From contig NZ_CP095071.1 in the NCBI RefSeq assembly GCF_022919575.1, positions 930,001 through 994,000 on the forward strand: a stretch of DNA of 64,000 nucleotides, given 5' to 3'. Made by a program: the position numbers and the translations under genes. Below the pieces are notes generated by a model. That model worked only from the letters and a program-made list of their open reading frames with translations, had not been told where the DNA came from and did no database searches. How positions within the stretch are numbered: the stretch's first letter is position 1; every line of letters starts with the position of its first letter. Positions 32,500 through 41,178 of the stretch are shown piece by piece. The stretch comes from Gracilibacillus salinarum (GTDB lineage Bacteria > Bacillota > Bacilli > Bacillales > Amphibacillaceae).

Positions 32500-33273
32500 A
32501 TGCCATATACTGAAACACAGCCTTCATTGTATTTTCAATGTACTGGTTCAGGAACAGCCATCATTTTTATATCTCCGCCAGCTATGGGACATCTAACCTT
32601 TCGCTACCAGCAGTTACTAAAGGATCACTTCAAGGTCATCACCTTTGATAACAGAGGAGACTGCCGAAGCAGTAATAAAGATGAAACCCTTCAATTCTCT
32701 GATTTTGTTAATGATGTGAAACGAATTCTAGATGCGAATGACATTAGTCAAGCCATCATATGTGGCTACTCAAATGGCGGCTTGCTTGCGCAGGAGTTCG
32801 CTTTACAATATCCGAATCATACGCTGGCACTTATATTGATAGGTGGTTACCATTCTCCAGCGAATAGCACGTTACGGCTGGAGTACAAGATAGGGATTTC
32901 GATAGCAAAGTGGCAATGGATCAGCTTACTTGCAAAAGCACTTAGCTTCAACCATTTTCGTGATAAAAAAGCAGCTAAAGACATGGAACTGGAAATAAAG
33001 AAAACAAACCCACATTCACTGACACAACAATATCAGCTAGGATTGCATTATCAAGCTACTGATCGTTTACACCATATCCACTGTCCACTTTTGCTTATTT
33101 ATGGAGCAAATGACTTTTATGTTCACTCCTACCGCCACGGTTTTCAAGAGAAGATTGGCGATACAGAGGTTGCTTATATCCACCATTCCAAGCACCAAGT
33201 ACCGACCAAATATTATAATGAGTGTAATGCGATTATATATGAATGGTCAAAGCGGAAAAAATGGATAAAGTGA
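32500..33273 (+). CDS. Alpha/beta-fold hydrolase
   Basis: 257 aa from ATG 32500 (MPYTETQPSLYFQCTGSG), chosen because AGGAAG is 7 bases upstream; an earlier ATG at 32467 has no ribosome site. Nucleophile elbow GYSNGG near residue 92, oxyanion region around PPAMGHLTFRY, Asp in LIYGANDFYV, and a His near the C-terminus in HHSKHQVPTKYY. Esterase or lactonase-like; substrate unknown. No signal peptide. Divergent from the bmrCD operon. Confidence 0.85.
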   Translation: MPYTETQPSLYFQCTGSGTAIIFISPPAMGHLTFRYQQLLKDHFKVITFDNRGDCRSSNKDETLQFSDFVNDVKRILDANDISQAIICGYSNGGLLAQEFALQYPNHTLALILIGGYHSPANSTLRLEYKIGISIAKWQWISLLAKALSFNHFRDKKAAKDMELEIKKTNPHSLTQQYQLGLHYQATDRLHHIHCPLLLIYGANDFYVHSYRHGFQEKIGDTEVAYIHHSKHQVPTKYYNECNAIIYEWSKRKKWIK

Positions 33274-33780
33274 GACTTTAATCAATGGGGTTTTTGACCC
33301 CAAACCGATCATTTGCGAAACTTATCAGGTGTTAGCGTCTGTTTACTCCAAATTAGCTTCTTTGTGAACTTGAAGCGGAAGTCTTACAGACGGTTAGCAC
33401 CGTAATAAAGTAAAGAATTGTGTGCAATACAAAATTACTCTAAAACCAGTTATTTCATAAATGGAATAGCTGGTTTTTTATACGGTAGGAAAGCATATAA
33501 TGTTAGCAATGACGTAGCACAACATAGTGAGAAATTAGTATGTACCAAGTATAAGAAAGCATGTACAGTCATAGAAGTGATCGATCCTCCCAATCACTCC
33601 GTGCCCACAGGACGCGGAGCCTATTTTCGGAGCTTTGCTTAGCAGATGAAATCTATCAAAATATTGACTACATGATCATTAAGCTCCAAATTCGAGTTTG
33701 GATATGGTTAGTCTCTGCTTTTTTTGTAATGTTTAGTATAAACTCTTTAATCTCTTAAATTCACCTATTTTCGACAATAA
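33274..33780. other. Intergenic region with repeat pieces
   Basis: After the hydrolase terminator come a dispersed module (33510-33562; see also 18911-18958 and 55838-55890) and a right-hand fragment of the TIR repeat (33598-33650: GTGCCCACAGGACGCGGAGC then CTATTTTCGGAGCTTTGC). No gene supported. Confidence 0.5.
33437..33478 (+). terminator. Terminator after the hydrolase gene
   Basis: AAAACCAGTTATTTCA ... TGGAATAGCTGGTTTT with following T run. Part of the shared CCAG-TATT terminator family in this genome. Confidence 0.8.
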
Positions 33781-33797
33781 TTGGACAATCATGGATG

Positions 33798-33862
33798 CCA
33801 AACAAATTATCCCTTCATAGATTGAAGTAGACAAAGAAGAAATGAGGGGATAATTTGTTTGG
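33798..33862 (+). promoter_or_regulatory. 21-bp inverted repeat covering the aprX SD and start codon
   Basis: The 5' arm 33798-33818 pairs with 33842-33862 over 21 positions, with a single G-U. The 3' arm contains GAGGGG and the TTG start (33855). Loop of 23 bases. As RNA it would bury the ribosome site; as DNA it could be an operator flanking the transcription start. Confidence 0.75.
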
Positions 33863-35186
33863 ATATGCTATGATTCAGACTGTTCGAAATTATAGTCACC
33901 AGTTAGACCGATCCTTGCGTGATGAACTAATTCATTTGTATCGACCTTTTAAATATACACCGTGTTTCTTGCATGGGTTATTTGAAAAAAAGTTAAAACG
34001 TAAGAAAAAACTTTCTGTTATTGTACAATTTCAACCTGAGGCATATGAAGATGGTTGTCAGCAAATAGCAGAAATCACCAAGAAACATAAAAAGAATAAG
34101 TTATATCACCACTACAACAGAATATCCTGTTGTTCAGCTGATATGACTCCTGACAGTTTAGAAGAAATATTATCCACCTGTAATCACGTCAAAAAAATAT
34201 ATAAAAATAAAGAAGTGCAAGCTTTATTGGATGTAGCCGTTGAATCAGCCAAAGCAAAGCAAGTATTTCGTAATAATACCGCATTAACTGGACAAGGAAC
34301 TAAAATTGCCATTATTGATACAGGCATACATCCGCACCAGGATTTATCAGGTAGAATTACTGATTTTGCAGATTTTATTAATCATCGTACAGATCCATAT
34401 GATGATAATGGCCACGGAACACATTGTGCTGGTGATGCTGCCGGCGACGCATCAGCTTCTGATGGAAAATATAGGGGACCTGCCCCTAAAGCCAATCTGG
34501 CAGGTGTAAAAGTATTAAATAAAATGGGGTCAGGTTCATTGGATACGATCATGCAAGGTGTGGAATGGTGTATTCAATATAACGAGGACCACCCTACTAG
34601 TCCTATTGACATTATCAGCATGTCACTGGGGACAGAAGCCCAAAGTTATGGCGATGAAGACCGCGATCCTATGGTTCAAATTGTAGAAGAAGCTTGGCGA
34701 AGTGGTATTACTGTCTGTGTGGCAGCTGGTAACAGCGGTCCAGATCCGCAAACTATATGCAGTCCTGGTCTAAGTGATCGTGTCATTACAGTCGGAGCAC
34801 TTGATGACCGTACTACAGCAAACACACGCAATGATGATGACGTAGCAAGCTTCTCAAGCCGAGGTCCAACACTTTATGGAGAAATAAAACCAGATATCCT
34901 TGCACCTGGAGTCGATATTATTTCCTTACGTTCACCTAATTCCTATCTTGATCGCCTCCAAAAATCGAATCGCGTAGACGGAGAATACTATATTATGTCA
35001 GGAACATCAATGGCAACCCCTATCATAGCTGGTGTAGTTAGTTTAATGAAACAACATAATCCGGACCTGACAACTGATGAAATAAAAGAAAGATTGAAGA
35101 CAGGTGCTGATATCTGGGTAGATCGTGATGAGAATGTTTACGGTGCAGGTTATGTTAATGCGGAGACAGCTATACCCGAAGAATAA
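33855..35186 (+). CDS. aprX: Intracellular subtilisin-like serine protease AprX
   Basis: 443 aa, TTG start after GAGGGG. No signal peptide; begins MFGYAMIQTVRNYSHQLDRS like B. subtilis AprX. Catalytic triad: Asp in IAIIDTGIHPH (about 155), His in DDNGHGTHCAGDA (about 190), Ser in MSGTSMATPIIAG (about 390); oxyanion Asn in AAGNSGP. An N-terminal domain of about 140 residues resembles AprX. A stationary-phase cytoplasmic protease in Bacillus. Expression may be limited by the hairpin at its start; a strong terminator follows. Confidence 0.93.
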   Translation: MFGYAMIQTVRNYSHQLDRSLRDELIHLYRPFKYTPCFLHGLFEKKLKRKKKLSVIVQFQPEAYEDGCQQIAEITKKHKKNKLYHHYNRISCCSADMTPDSLEEILSTCNHVKKIYKNKEVQALLDVAVESAKAKQVFRNNTALTGQGTKIAIIDTGIHPHQDLSGRITDFADFINHRTDPYDDNGHGTHCAGDAAGDASASDGKYRGPAPKANLAGVKVLNKMGSGSLDTIMQGVEWCIQYNEDHPTSPIDIISMSLGTEAQSYGDEDRDPMVQIVEEAWRSGITVCVAAGNSGPDPQTICSPGLSDRVITVGALDDRTTANTRNDDDVASFSSRGPTLYGEIKPDILAPGVDIISLRSPNSYLDRLQKSNRVDGEYYIMSGTSMATPIIAGVVSLMKQHNPDLTTDEIKERLKTGADIWVDRDENVYGAGYVNAETAIPEE

Positions 35187-35212
35187 TGAGATTTAGCTTT
35201 TATATTAACACA

Positions 35213-35258
35213 AAAGGACCGATTATTCTCATGTGAGATAATCGGTCCTTTATTTTTG
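35213..35258 (+). terminator. aprX terminator
   Basis: Perfect stem AAAGGACCGATTATCTC-type (AAAGGACCGATTATTCTC against GAGATAATCGGTCCTTT, with one bulged base) and TATTTTT tail. Confidence 0.9.
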
Positions 35259-35401
35259 CAAAATTTAAAATGATTGTGATTTTCACCTTGACAAACGCAA
35301 TAAGATACCAGAAAATGTATATGTAAATGTTTTACAAATGAATAATTAGTTGTGTATGCTGATCTAAAGTACTGTTCTATTATTTTTGTGAGGTGAAAAG
35401 A

Positions 35402-35800
35402 ATGAAAAAACGTGTGGTTATCACCACTTTACTCTCAGCTATCCTCTTTTGCGCCATGATGACACTAAGCTCCGCTTCTCCACTCGCAGACTCCGGCCCA
35501 AATACGAATACATTTAACTCCCTAGGTATGTGGCTTGCTGTCATTATGATTCTTATGTTTTACATGATCCCCTTAATCATGTATATGATTGGAGTGGACG
35601 CTATGAAATATGTGCTGGCCGTATTTTGTGGTGTGGGAATATTAATTAATCTAGCTTTAATCCCGATTAATCTGCTAATTGGTGAAGTTTCCGGTCAAAT
35701 CGCCCCTATCACATTCGCTGTCGTAGCTATATGTACGGTTACATGCGTTGTGAATATTATTTGGTATAGGATTGCCTTCTGCCACAGAACGGCAACTTAA
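35402..35800 (+). CDS. Small exported/membrane protein (132 aa)
   Basis: From ATG 35402 (MKKRVVITTLLSAILFCAMM), with GAGGTG about 7 bases before. The first hydrophobic segment (about 5-24) may be a signal peptide (SSASPLADSG follows); three further membrane segments at about 40-60, 68-90 and 97-118. Not recognised. Downstream of aprX after a terminator, so separately transcribed. Confidence 0.6.
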   Translation: MKKRVVITTLLSAILFCAMMTLSSASPLADSGPNTNTFNSLGMWLAVIMILMFYMIPLIMYMIGVDAMKYVLAVFCGVGILINLALIPINLLIGEVSGQIAPITFAVVAICTVTCVVNIIWYRIAFCHRTAT

Positions 35801-36046
35801 AGCCATTGCCACCAAATTTACCACTTGACGTCTATGCGTTTACCAATAGAAATACGTTATTAAAGCACAAAAGCCTAATTCCTCTTATTTTGCTCTGAAG
35901 AATTAGGCTTATGATCATTTGCAATGACCGAATATAGAATTTCATTATTTGTTGAACTGTATGGATATACTATGAAGTAACGGGATGTGTGCTTTTAAAC
36001 CTTGAGACCATTTTGAAACGTTCTTAGTGTTATGATACCGCTCCGT
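35801..36046. other. Intergenic region after the membrane gene
   Basis: Contains a terminator hairpin AAGCCTAATTC ... GAATTAGGCTT (35871-35911) and the module TATGGATATACTATGAAGTAA (about 35959-35979), which recurs near 56883-56903. No gene. Confidence 0.5.
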
Positions 36047-36157
36047 CCAACCACTCCGCGTCCTGTGGGGCACGGCTGAAGCTAACTTTGTAAAGAAGAA
36101 CGCTTCACAAAGTGGATCTTCAGCACCTGCACGTCCCACGGGAGTCTCCGTGGTTGG
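36047..36157. repeat. TIR repeat, second subfamily, 111-bp copy
   Basis: Bounded by CCAACCAC (36047-36054) and GTGGTTGG (36150-36157). Interior shares GGGGCACGGCTGAAGC and CCCACGGGAGTCTCC with the full copies but is shortened. Confidence 0.8.
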
Positions 36158-36309
36158 CCTACGCTATGGTTTTGCCTCTACAACTAATAATACAACTAGC
36201 ATGTTGAGCGGTGTCCTTTAATGTCTATATCTCATCTTAAATACGTATTATAATGCCTAGCACCACGGCTTTTAGCTGTTCCATGCGTTGTAGCACTTCC
36301 TTAAGCGTA

Positions 36310-36482
36310 GGAAATAGGCGGAGACTCCTCATGCCTCAGCGCGAGCTGAAGATCCACTTCATTTGTGCCTGTGTCTGCAAAGATTGCTTCGAAGTGAGCT
36401 TCCTCGGCACAAGGCAGCAAAGAAGCATTTTCAAGTAGTAACCTAGCTGAAGCCGTGCCCACAGGACGTGGAGCATATTTCC
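36310..36482. repeat. TIR-bounded structured repeat, full copy 2
   Basis: 173 bp between GGAAATAGGC (36310-36319) and GCATATTTCC (36473-36482). Interior nearly identical to the copy at 20696-20867, including TTGTGCC/GGCACAA. Flanked by the same TTGTAGCACTTCC block. Confidence 0.85.
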
Positions 36483-36581
36483 GAAGCTTTGCTAAGCACA
36501 GTAAAAATGTCATAATCACCAAATGGAAATACAATATTACAGCATTAGATAGATTCTTGCTTAGCAAAAAATATGATACAG

Positions 36582-36617
36582 AAAAACCAGTTATTCCTCT
36601 ATAGAATAACTGGTTTT
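36582..36617 (-). terminator. gerE terminator
   Basis: ACCAGTTATTC-CTCTATA-GAATAACTGGT, perfect 11-bp stem; minus strand continues TTTTTCTG. Confidence 0.85.
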
Positions 36618-36620
36618 CAT

Positions 36621-36845
36621 CTAGAGCTCTAACTCGCCCATTCGCAACAATTCCACTACAGCTTGTGAGCGCCCCTTAACACCCAGCTTCTGCATTGCAT
36701 TCGAGATGTGATTACGAACAGTTTTTTGCGAGATAAATAATTCCTCAGCTATTTCTTTTGTTGTTTTGTCTTGTACTAGCAGTTCAAATACTTCTCTTTC
36801 CCGTTTCGTTAGTAATTGCTTCGGCTTGTAGTCATTTTCTTTCAA
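36621..36845 (-). CDS. gerE: Late mother-cell regulator GerE
   Basis: 74 aa, the exact size of B. subtilis GerE. LuxR-type helix-turn-helix: LTKREREVFELLVQDKTTKE then IAEELFISQKTVRNHISNAM. Controls sigma-K-dependent coat genes in the mother cell. A sigma-K-like promoter is upstream. In Bacillus it is followed by ysmB and murI; here 14 kb of other genes and repeats separate them. Confidence 0.96.
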   Translation of the reverse strand: MKENDYKPKQLLTKREREVFELLVQDKTTKEIAEELFISQKTVRNHISNAMQKLGVKGRSQAVVELLRMGELEL

Positions 36846-37169
36846 ATGTGAACCCCTCCTTGCTAACTTTAGGGCGTTGAAAATAAGAGGGTAATTACTT
36901 AGTCAAAATTATAATATGTAATCAGATGGGAAGGTGTGCTCTACAAACGTCTAATTCCCGATATTTTATGATTTTATTTTAAAAATGAAGATTCCTGCAA
37001 GTAACGGAAAGCTGCATTTCGGAAAACAGTAAAAAGTGTGATATTTTTCCATCGCAGTCATTAGATACAAATAGCCTAGCATAACCACCTGGTTGTAACT
37101 ATTGTAAGAATATATGCAACTACCTATAATACGGCTTTGCAGAAGAATTTGTTTTCTTAGCATATAAAA
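36846..37169. other. Region between sdhB and gerE
   Basis: Holds the sigma-K-like gerE promoter (36910-36937) and AT-rich sequence with short repeat remnants (CTACCTATAATACGG near 37120). No gene; in B. subtilis ysmA sits here and is absent. Confidence 0.45.
36910..36937 (-). promoter_or_regulatory. Sigma-K-like promoter of gerE
   Basis: Minus-strand CATATTATA (36918-36910) fits the -10 consensus CATANNNTA, with AC 15 bases upstream. gerE is a known sigma-K gene. Confidence 0.5.
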
Positions 37170-37208
37170 CAAAAACCCTTCTCCAGCATATGTGGAAAAG
37201 GGTTTTCT
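37170..37208 (-). terminator. sdhCAB terminator
   Basis: AAAACCCTT ... GAAGGGTTTT stem with minus-strand TTTTTGTTTT. Confidence 0.75.
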
Positions 37209-37211
37209 TGA

Positions 37212-37973
37212 TTAATATGCGTTGTCGCTTCCGAAGAAGTTCTTAAATGATTGGATATTGGTATCACGGTTAAGAGCTGCAATAGAAGTTGTTAAAGGTA
37301 TACCTTTTGGACAAACTTGTACGCAGTTTTGTGAGTTACCACAACCGGAAATACCGCCATCCTCCATTAATGCTTCTAAACGTTCGCTTTTATTCAATTC
37401 ACCTGTTGGATGGGAATTAAATAGACGTACTTGTGATAGCGGCGCTGGTCCGATAAAATCGGAATTGCTGTTTACATTCGGACAAGCTTCTAAACAAACA
37501 CCACAAGTCATACATTTTGATAATTCGTATGCCCACTGACGTTTTTTCTCAGGCATTCTTGGCCCAGGGCCTAAATCATGTGTACCATCGATTGGAATCC
37601 ATGCTTTCACCTTTTTCAAGGAATCGAACATGCGACTGCGATCAACTACTAAATCACGCACAACCGGGAACGTACTCATCGGTGCGACACGAATCGGCTG
37701 TTCGAGCTGATCGACTAACGTGGAACAAGCCTGACGCGGGGTTCCGTTAATCACCATGGAACACGCACCACAAACTTCCTCCAGACAGTTTGATTCCCAC
37801 TGTACTGGTGCAACATTCTTACCGTCTGCATTAACTGGATGTTGTTGTGTTTCCATTAATGCAGAAATGATATTCATGTTCTTACGATAGTTGACTTTGA
37901 AAGTCTCCTCATAGGGAGGAGAATCCGGACTGTCTTGACGAGTGACGATTAGAGTCATTTTCTCTTCTGCCAT
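37212..37973 (-). CDS. sdhB: Succinate dehydrogenase iron-sulfur subunit
   Basis: 253 aa. [2Fe-2S] ligands in CLEEVCGACSMVINGTPRQA (about 62-82); [4Fe-4S] and [3Fe-4S] ligands in KCMTCGVCLEACPN and CGNSQNCVQVCPKGI. Passes electrons from SdhA flavin to the haem subunit SdhC and menaquinone at the membrane. Last gene of sdhCAB, followed by a terminator. Confidence 0.97.
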   Translation of the reverse strand: MAEEKMTLIVTRQDSPDSPPYEETFKVNYRKNMNIISALMETQQHPVNADGKNVAPVQWESNCLEEVCGACSMVINGTPRQACSTLVDQLEQPIRVAPMSTFPVVRDLVVDRSRMFDSLKKVKAWIPIDGTHDLGPGPRMPEKKRQWAYELSKCMTCGVCLEACPNVNSNSDFIGPAPLSQVRLFNSHPTGELNKSERLEALMEDGGISGCGNSQNCVQVCPKGIPLTTSIAALNRDTNIQSFKNFFGSDNAY

Positions 37974-37988
37974 TTCTCTCTACCCCCT

Positions 37989-39740
37989 TTATTTTTTCTT
38001 ACTGTAGTCACGTTTTCTTGGTTCAATTAATGATACATCTACGGCCTCATATTCAAACTTAGGATTGCTGGTAGCTGTATCAAAGGATGCCTTGGTCGTT
38101 TTTAGCCATTCCTCATCGTTACGATCTGGAAATTCTGGCTTGTAGTGTGCACCACGACTTTCATTACGATTATAAGCACCTTGTGTAATCACTCGAGCTA
38201 AATGAAGCATATGCTTCAATTGTCTAGTGAACATCACACCAGAGTTATTCCAGCGAGATGTATCATCCATATTGATGTTTTCCCAACGTTCCAGTAATTC
38301 CTGGATTTTTTCATCTGTCTTTAATAGTTTGGCGTTGTCACGAACAACGGTTACATTATCCGTCATCCATTCCCCTAGTTCTTTATGAATCTGGTAGGCA
38401 TTTTCTTCGCCGCGCATGTTCAATAATTCTTCAAACTTTGCTTCTTCTTCTTGTAAGTGACGATCAAAAACTTCGGTAGATACATCCTCAATCGTTTTCT
38501 CAAGACCGTCCATATATTTAATGGCATTAGGTCCTGCTACCATTCCACCGTAAATAGATGATAATAAGGAGTTGGCACCAAGACGGTTACCACCGTGCTG
38601 TGTATAATCACATTCACCAGCAGCAAAGATTCCTGGGATATTGGTCATCTGATCGTAATCAACCCATAGACCGCCCATTGAATAATGTACCGCAGGGAAA
38701 ATCTTCATTGGTACTTTTCGTGGGTCTTCCCCAACGAATTTCTCATAGATTTCAATAATTCCACCAAGCTTAACATCGAGCTCTTTCGGATCTTTATGAG
38801 ACAAATCCAGGTAAACCATGTTTTCCCCGTTAATACCTAGTTTTTGATTGACACATACATCGAAAATTTCTCGAGTTGCGATGTCACGCGGAACAAGATT
38901 TCCGTATGCTGGATATTTCTCCTCAAGGAAGTACCAAGGTTCCCCATCCTTATATGTCCAGACACGGCCACCTTCACCACGAGCAGATTCACTCATAAGG
39001 CGAAGTTTGTCATCACCTGGAATCGCTGTCGGGTGAATTTGAATAAATTCACCATTGGCATAAATAGCACCTTGCAAGTAGAGTCCCGCAGCTGCTGAAC
39101 CAGTATTAATAACAGAGTTGGTAGATTTACCAAAGATAATTCCAGGTCCGCCAGATGCAAAGATTGTTGCATCTGCTTTGAATGCTTTTAATTCATGTGA
39201 TTTGATGTTTTGACCAATAATACCACGGCCTACACCTTCATCATCTATAATAGCTGAGATGAATTCCCAGCCTTCATATTTTGTAACTAAGCCTTGTACC
39301 TCATAACGACGTACCTGCTCATCTAAAGCGTACAACAATTGCTGTCCTGTTGTCGCACCGGCATATGCTGTACGGTGATGCTGTGTACCACCGAATCTAC
39401 GAAAATCTAATAAACCTTCAGGTGTACGGTTAAACATAACACCCATACGATCCAACATATGAATAATTCCTGGTGCTGCTTCACACATTGCTTTTACCGG
39501 TGGCTGATTTGCTAAGAAATCCCCACCATACACGGTATCATCAAAGTGTTCCCAAGGAGAATCCCCTTCCCCTTTGGTATTTACGGCACCATTAATTCCA
39601 CCTTGTGCACAAACAGAGTGAGACCTTTTTACAGGTACAATTGATAACAGATCAACGTGTACGCCTGCTTCTGCTGCTTTTATTGTGGCCATTAACCCCG
39701 CTAGACCACCACCAACAATAACAATATTGCGATCACTCAT
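37989..39740 (-). CDS. sdhA: Succinate dehydrogenase flavoprotein subunit
   Basis: 583 aa. FAD-binding N-terminus IVIVGGGLAGLMATIKAAEA; flavin-binding region SHSVCAQGGINGAVN; active-site motifs MSESARGEGGRVW and FPAVHYSMGG. Oxidises succinate to fumarate. Middle gene of sdhCAB; length as in B. subtilis. Confidence 0.97.
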   Translation of the reverse strand: MSDRNIVIVGGGLAGLMATIKAAEAGVHVDLLSIVPVKRSHSVCAQGGINGAVNTKGEGDSPWEHFDDTVYGGDFLANQPPVKAMCEAAPGIIHMLDRMGVMFNRTPEGLLDFRRFGGTQHHRTAYAGATTGQQLLYALDEQVRRYEVQGLVTKYEGWEFISAIIDDEGVGRGIIGQNIKSHELKAFKADATIFASGGPGIIFGKSTNSVINTGSAAAGLYLQGAIYANGEFIQIHPTAIPGDDKLRLMSESARGEGGRVWTYKDGEPWYFLEEKYPAYGNLVPRDIATREIFDVCVNQKLGINGENMVYLDLSHKDPKELDVKLGGIIEIYEKFVGEDPRKVPMKIFPAVHYSMGGLWVDYDQMTNIPGIFAAGECDYTQHGGNRLGANSLLSSIYGGMVAGPNAIKYMDGLEKTIEDVSTEVFDRHLQEEEAKFEELLNMRGEENAYQIHKELGEWMTDNVTVVRDNAKLLKTDEKIQELLERWENINMDDTSRWNNSGVMFTRQLKHMLHLARVITQGAYNRNESRGAHYKPEFPDRNDEEWLKTTKASFDTATSNPKFEYEAVDVSLIEPRKRDYSKKK

Positions 39741-39774
39741 GTAAACTCACTCCCTCTACTTTCCTGCTTCTTAA

Positions 39775-40383
39775 TTAAACGAATGCTAGAATAGCACTAA
39801 CTCCGACATATGATATTGCTAAGAAAATAAGTAATGTTACGTATGTAGCTATCTTCTGTGAGCGAGGTGATACTGTAATACCCCAGCTGACTAAAAAGCT
39901 CCATAAACCATTCGCGAAATGGAATGTAGTTGAAATAATACTAATAATGTAGAACCATAACATTCCAGGATTAGCTACGATGTCTTCCATTAGACTAAAA
40001 TCGAGTTCCTTCGTTCCCATTCCAATCTGAATTCTTGTTTCCCAAACGTGCCACACAATAAACACTAATGTGACAATACCTGTGATTCGTTGCAAGTAAA
40101 ACATCCAGTTACGGAAAAAGCCATAACGTCTGACATTGTTCTTAGCTACAAATACGATGTACACACCTAGTACGGCATGAAACAAGATCGGCAAGAAGAT
40201 AACAAAGATCTCCAGTGCATAGCGGAATGGTAATGATTCCATAAAATGTGCTGCTTGATTAAAGTTTTCCTCACCATATACAGCAAAATGGTTCACAACT
40301 AAATGCTGCATTAAAAATATACCGATCGGCACAACCCCTAATAGCGAATGTAACCTGCGATAAAAGAATTCCCTATTCTCCAC
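39775..40383 (-). CDS. sdhC: Succinate dehydrogenase cytochrome b558 subunit
   Basis: 202 aa, AGGTGG before the start. Five membrane segments with haem-ligand histidines (HSLLGVVPIGIFLMQHLVVN; LFHAVLGVYIVF; FIVWHVWETR; FHFANGLWSF). Anchors SdhAB and transfers electrons to menaquinone. First gene of the operon. Confidence 0.96.
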   Translation of the reverse strand: MENREFFYRRLHSLLGVVPIGIFLMQHLVVNHFAVYGEENFNQAAHFMESLPFRYALEIFVIFLPILFHAVLGVYIVFVAKNNVRRYGFFRNWMFYLQRITGIVTLVFIVWHVWETRIQIGMGTKELDFSLMEDIVANPGMLWFYIISIISTTFHFANGLWSFLVSWGITVSPRSQKIATYVTLLIFLAISYVGVSAILAFV

Positions 40384-40725
40384 CTTTTGTACCCCCCTCT
40401 GTCATTTATCTCAATTACAACATACGACTCTTCTAAACACTTCTGCAGTGAAGCGCTTTACATCTCGTACGGAGATTCTATCTTTCGTTTCATCCCGATT
40501 TTACGAGAGCTCCCATCCAAAGAAATTCGTATATTGGTACCACATTCATTGTACTTCTATCATGAAAAAGCGTCAAGAAAACGAATTCTTTTTATTCAAA
40601 AATTTGTCGATTATCTGGAGAATTTTAGAGAAAGTTACTTTCGAACGATTGCAGAATGCATAAAAAAAAGAGATAATGAATACAAACAGTATCGTTTTGA
40701 TGTAGGTTAGAGAGGGGAACAATTT
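40384..40725. other. Divergent sdhC-yslB regulatory region
   Basis: No supported gene (long open frames lack ribosome sites). GTGAAGCGCTTTACAT (about 40453-40468) is cre-like but with wrong spacing. The sdh promoter is not clear by eye. Confidence 0.4.
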
Positions 40726-41151
40726 GTGACACAGAATAAGACAAGCTTAGCAACTATACTTGCAAACTTACAATCTACCAGCAGTGGTTATGATTTGTTA
40801 CGTTATATTGGATTACCAGAGGTATTAGGACAGGATTCTAATCTGATCCTGTATGTAATGGGAAAAAACTTTGCTCGTCAGGCTGAATGTGCTACATATG
40901 ACGAAATCCAGGAATTTTTTCAGCACGCTGGCTGGGGAGAAATACGACTGATCCAGGAGAAACGTCGCGGTTTTATTTATCAGCTCGATGGCGAACTGGT
41001 AAAAGCGCGATTAGAAACGATTAAAGATATCGACTTTCATTTGGAAGCAGGCTTTCTCGCGGAAACTATTTTTCAACAGACAAATAAAAGCTGTGAAGGG
41101 TTAGCAGAATTGAAAAAAGACCACGTACTTTTTCACGTATTACATAACTAA
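40726..41151 (+). CDS. yslB: YslB family protein (DUF2507)
   Basis: 141 aa, GTG start with GAGAGGGG upstream. Similar to Bacillus YslB in size, content and position between sdhC and uvrC; the fold is related to V4R small-ligand domains. Contains GYDLLRYIGLPEVLGQDSNL near the start. Function unknown. Confidence 0.88.
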   Translation: MTQNKTSLATILANLQSTSSGYDLLRYIGLPEVLGQDSNLILYVMGKNFARQAECATYDEIQEFFQHAGWGEIRLIQEKRRGFIYQLDGELVKARLETIKDIDFHLEAGFLAETIFQQTNKSCEGLAELKKDHVLFHVLHN

Positions 41152-41178
41152 AGCTCCTTATTCCTAAGGAGCTTTAAT
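41152..41178. terminator. Bidirectional yslB/uvrC terminator
   Basis: AAAGCTCCTTA-TTCC-TAAGGAGCTTT between convergent genes; overlaps both stop regions. Confidence 0.8.

Noticed and set aside
36253..36567. Open frames of 61-88 codons over the repeat near gerE
   Set aside because: They lie inside the TIR repeat, lack ribosome sites and are not kept in the other copies.
40453..40468. cre site upstream of sdhC
   Set aside because: GTGAAGCGCTTTACAT lacks the required spacing around CG in both orientations.
40387..40710. 107-codon open frame between sdhC and yslB
   Set aside because: No ribosome site, composition unlike a real protein, occupies the divergent promoter region.
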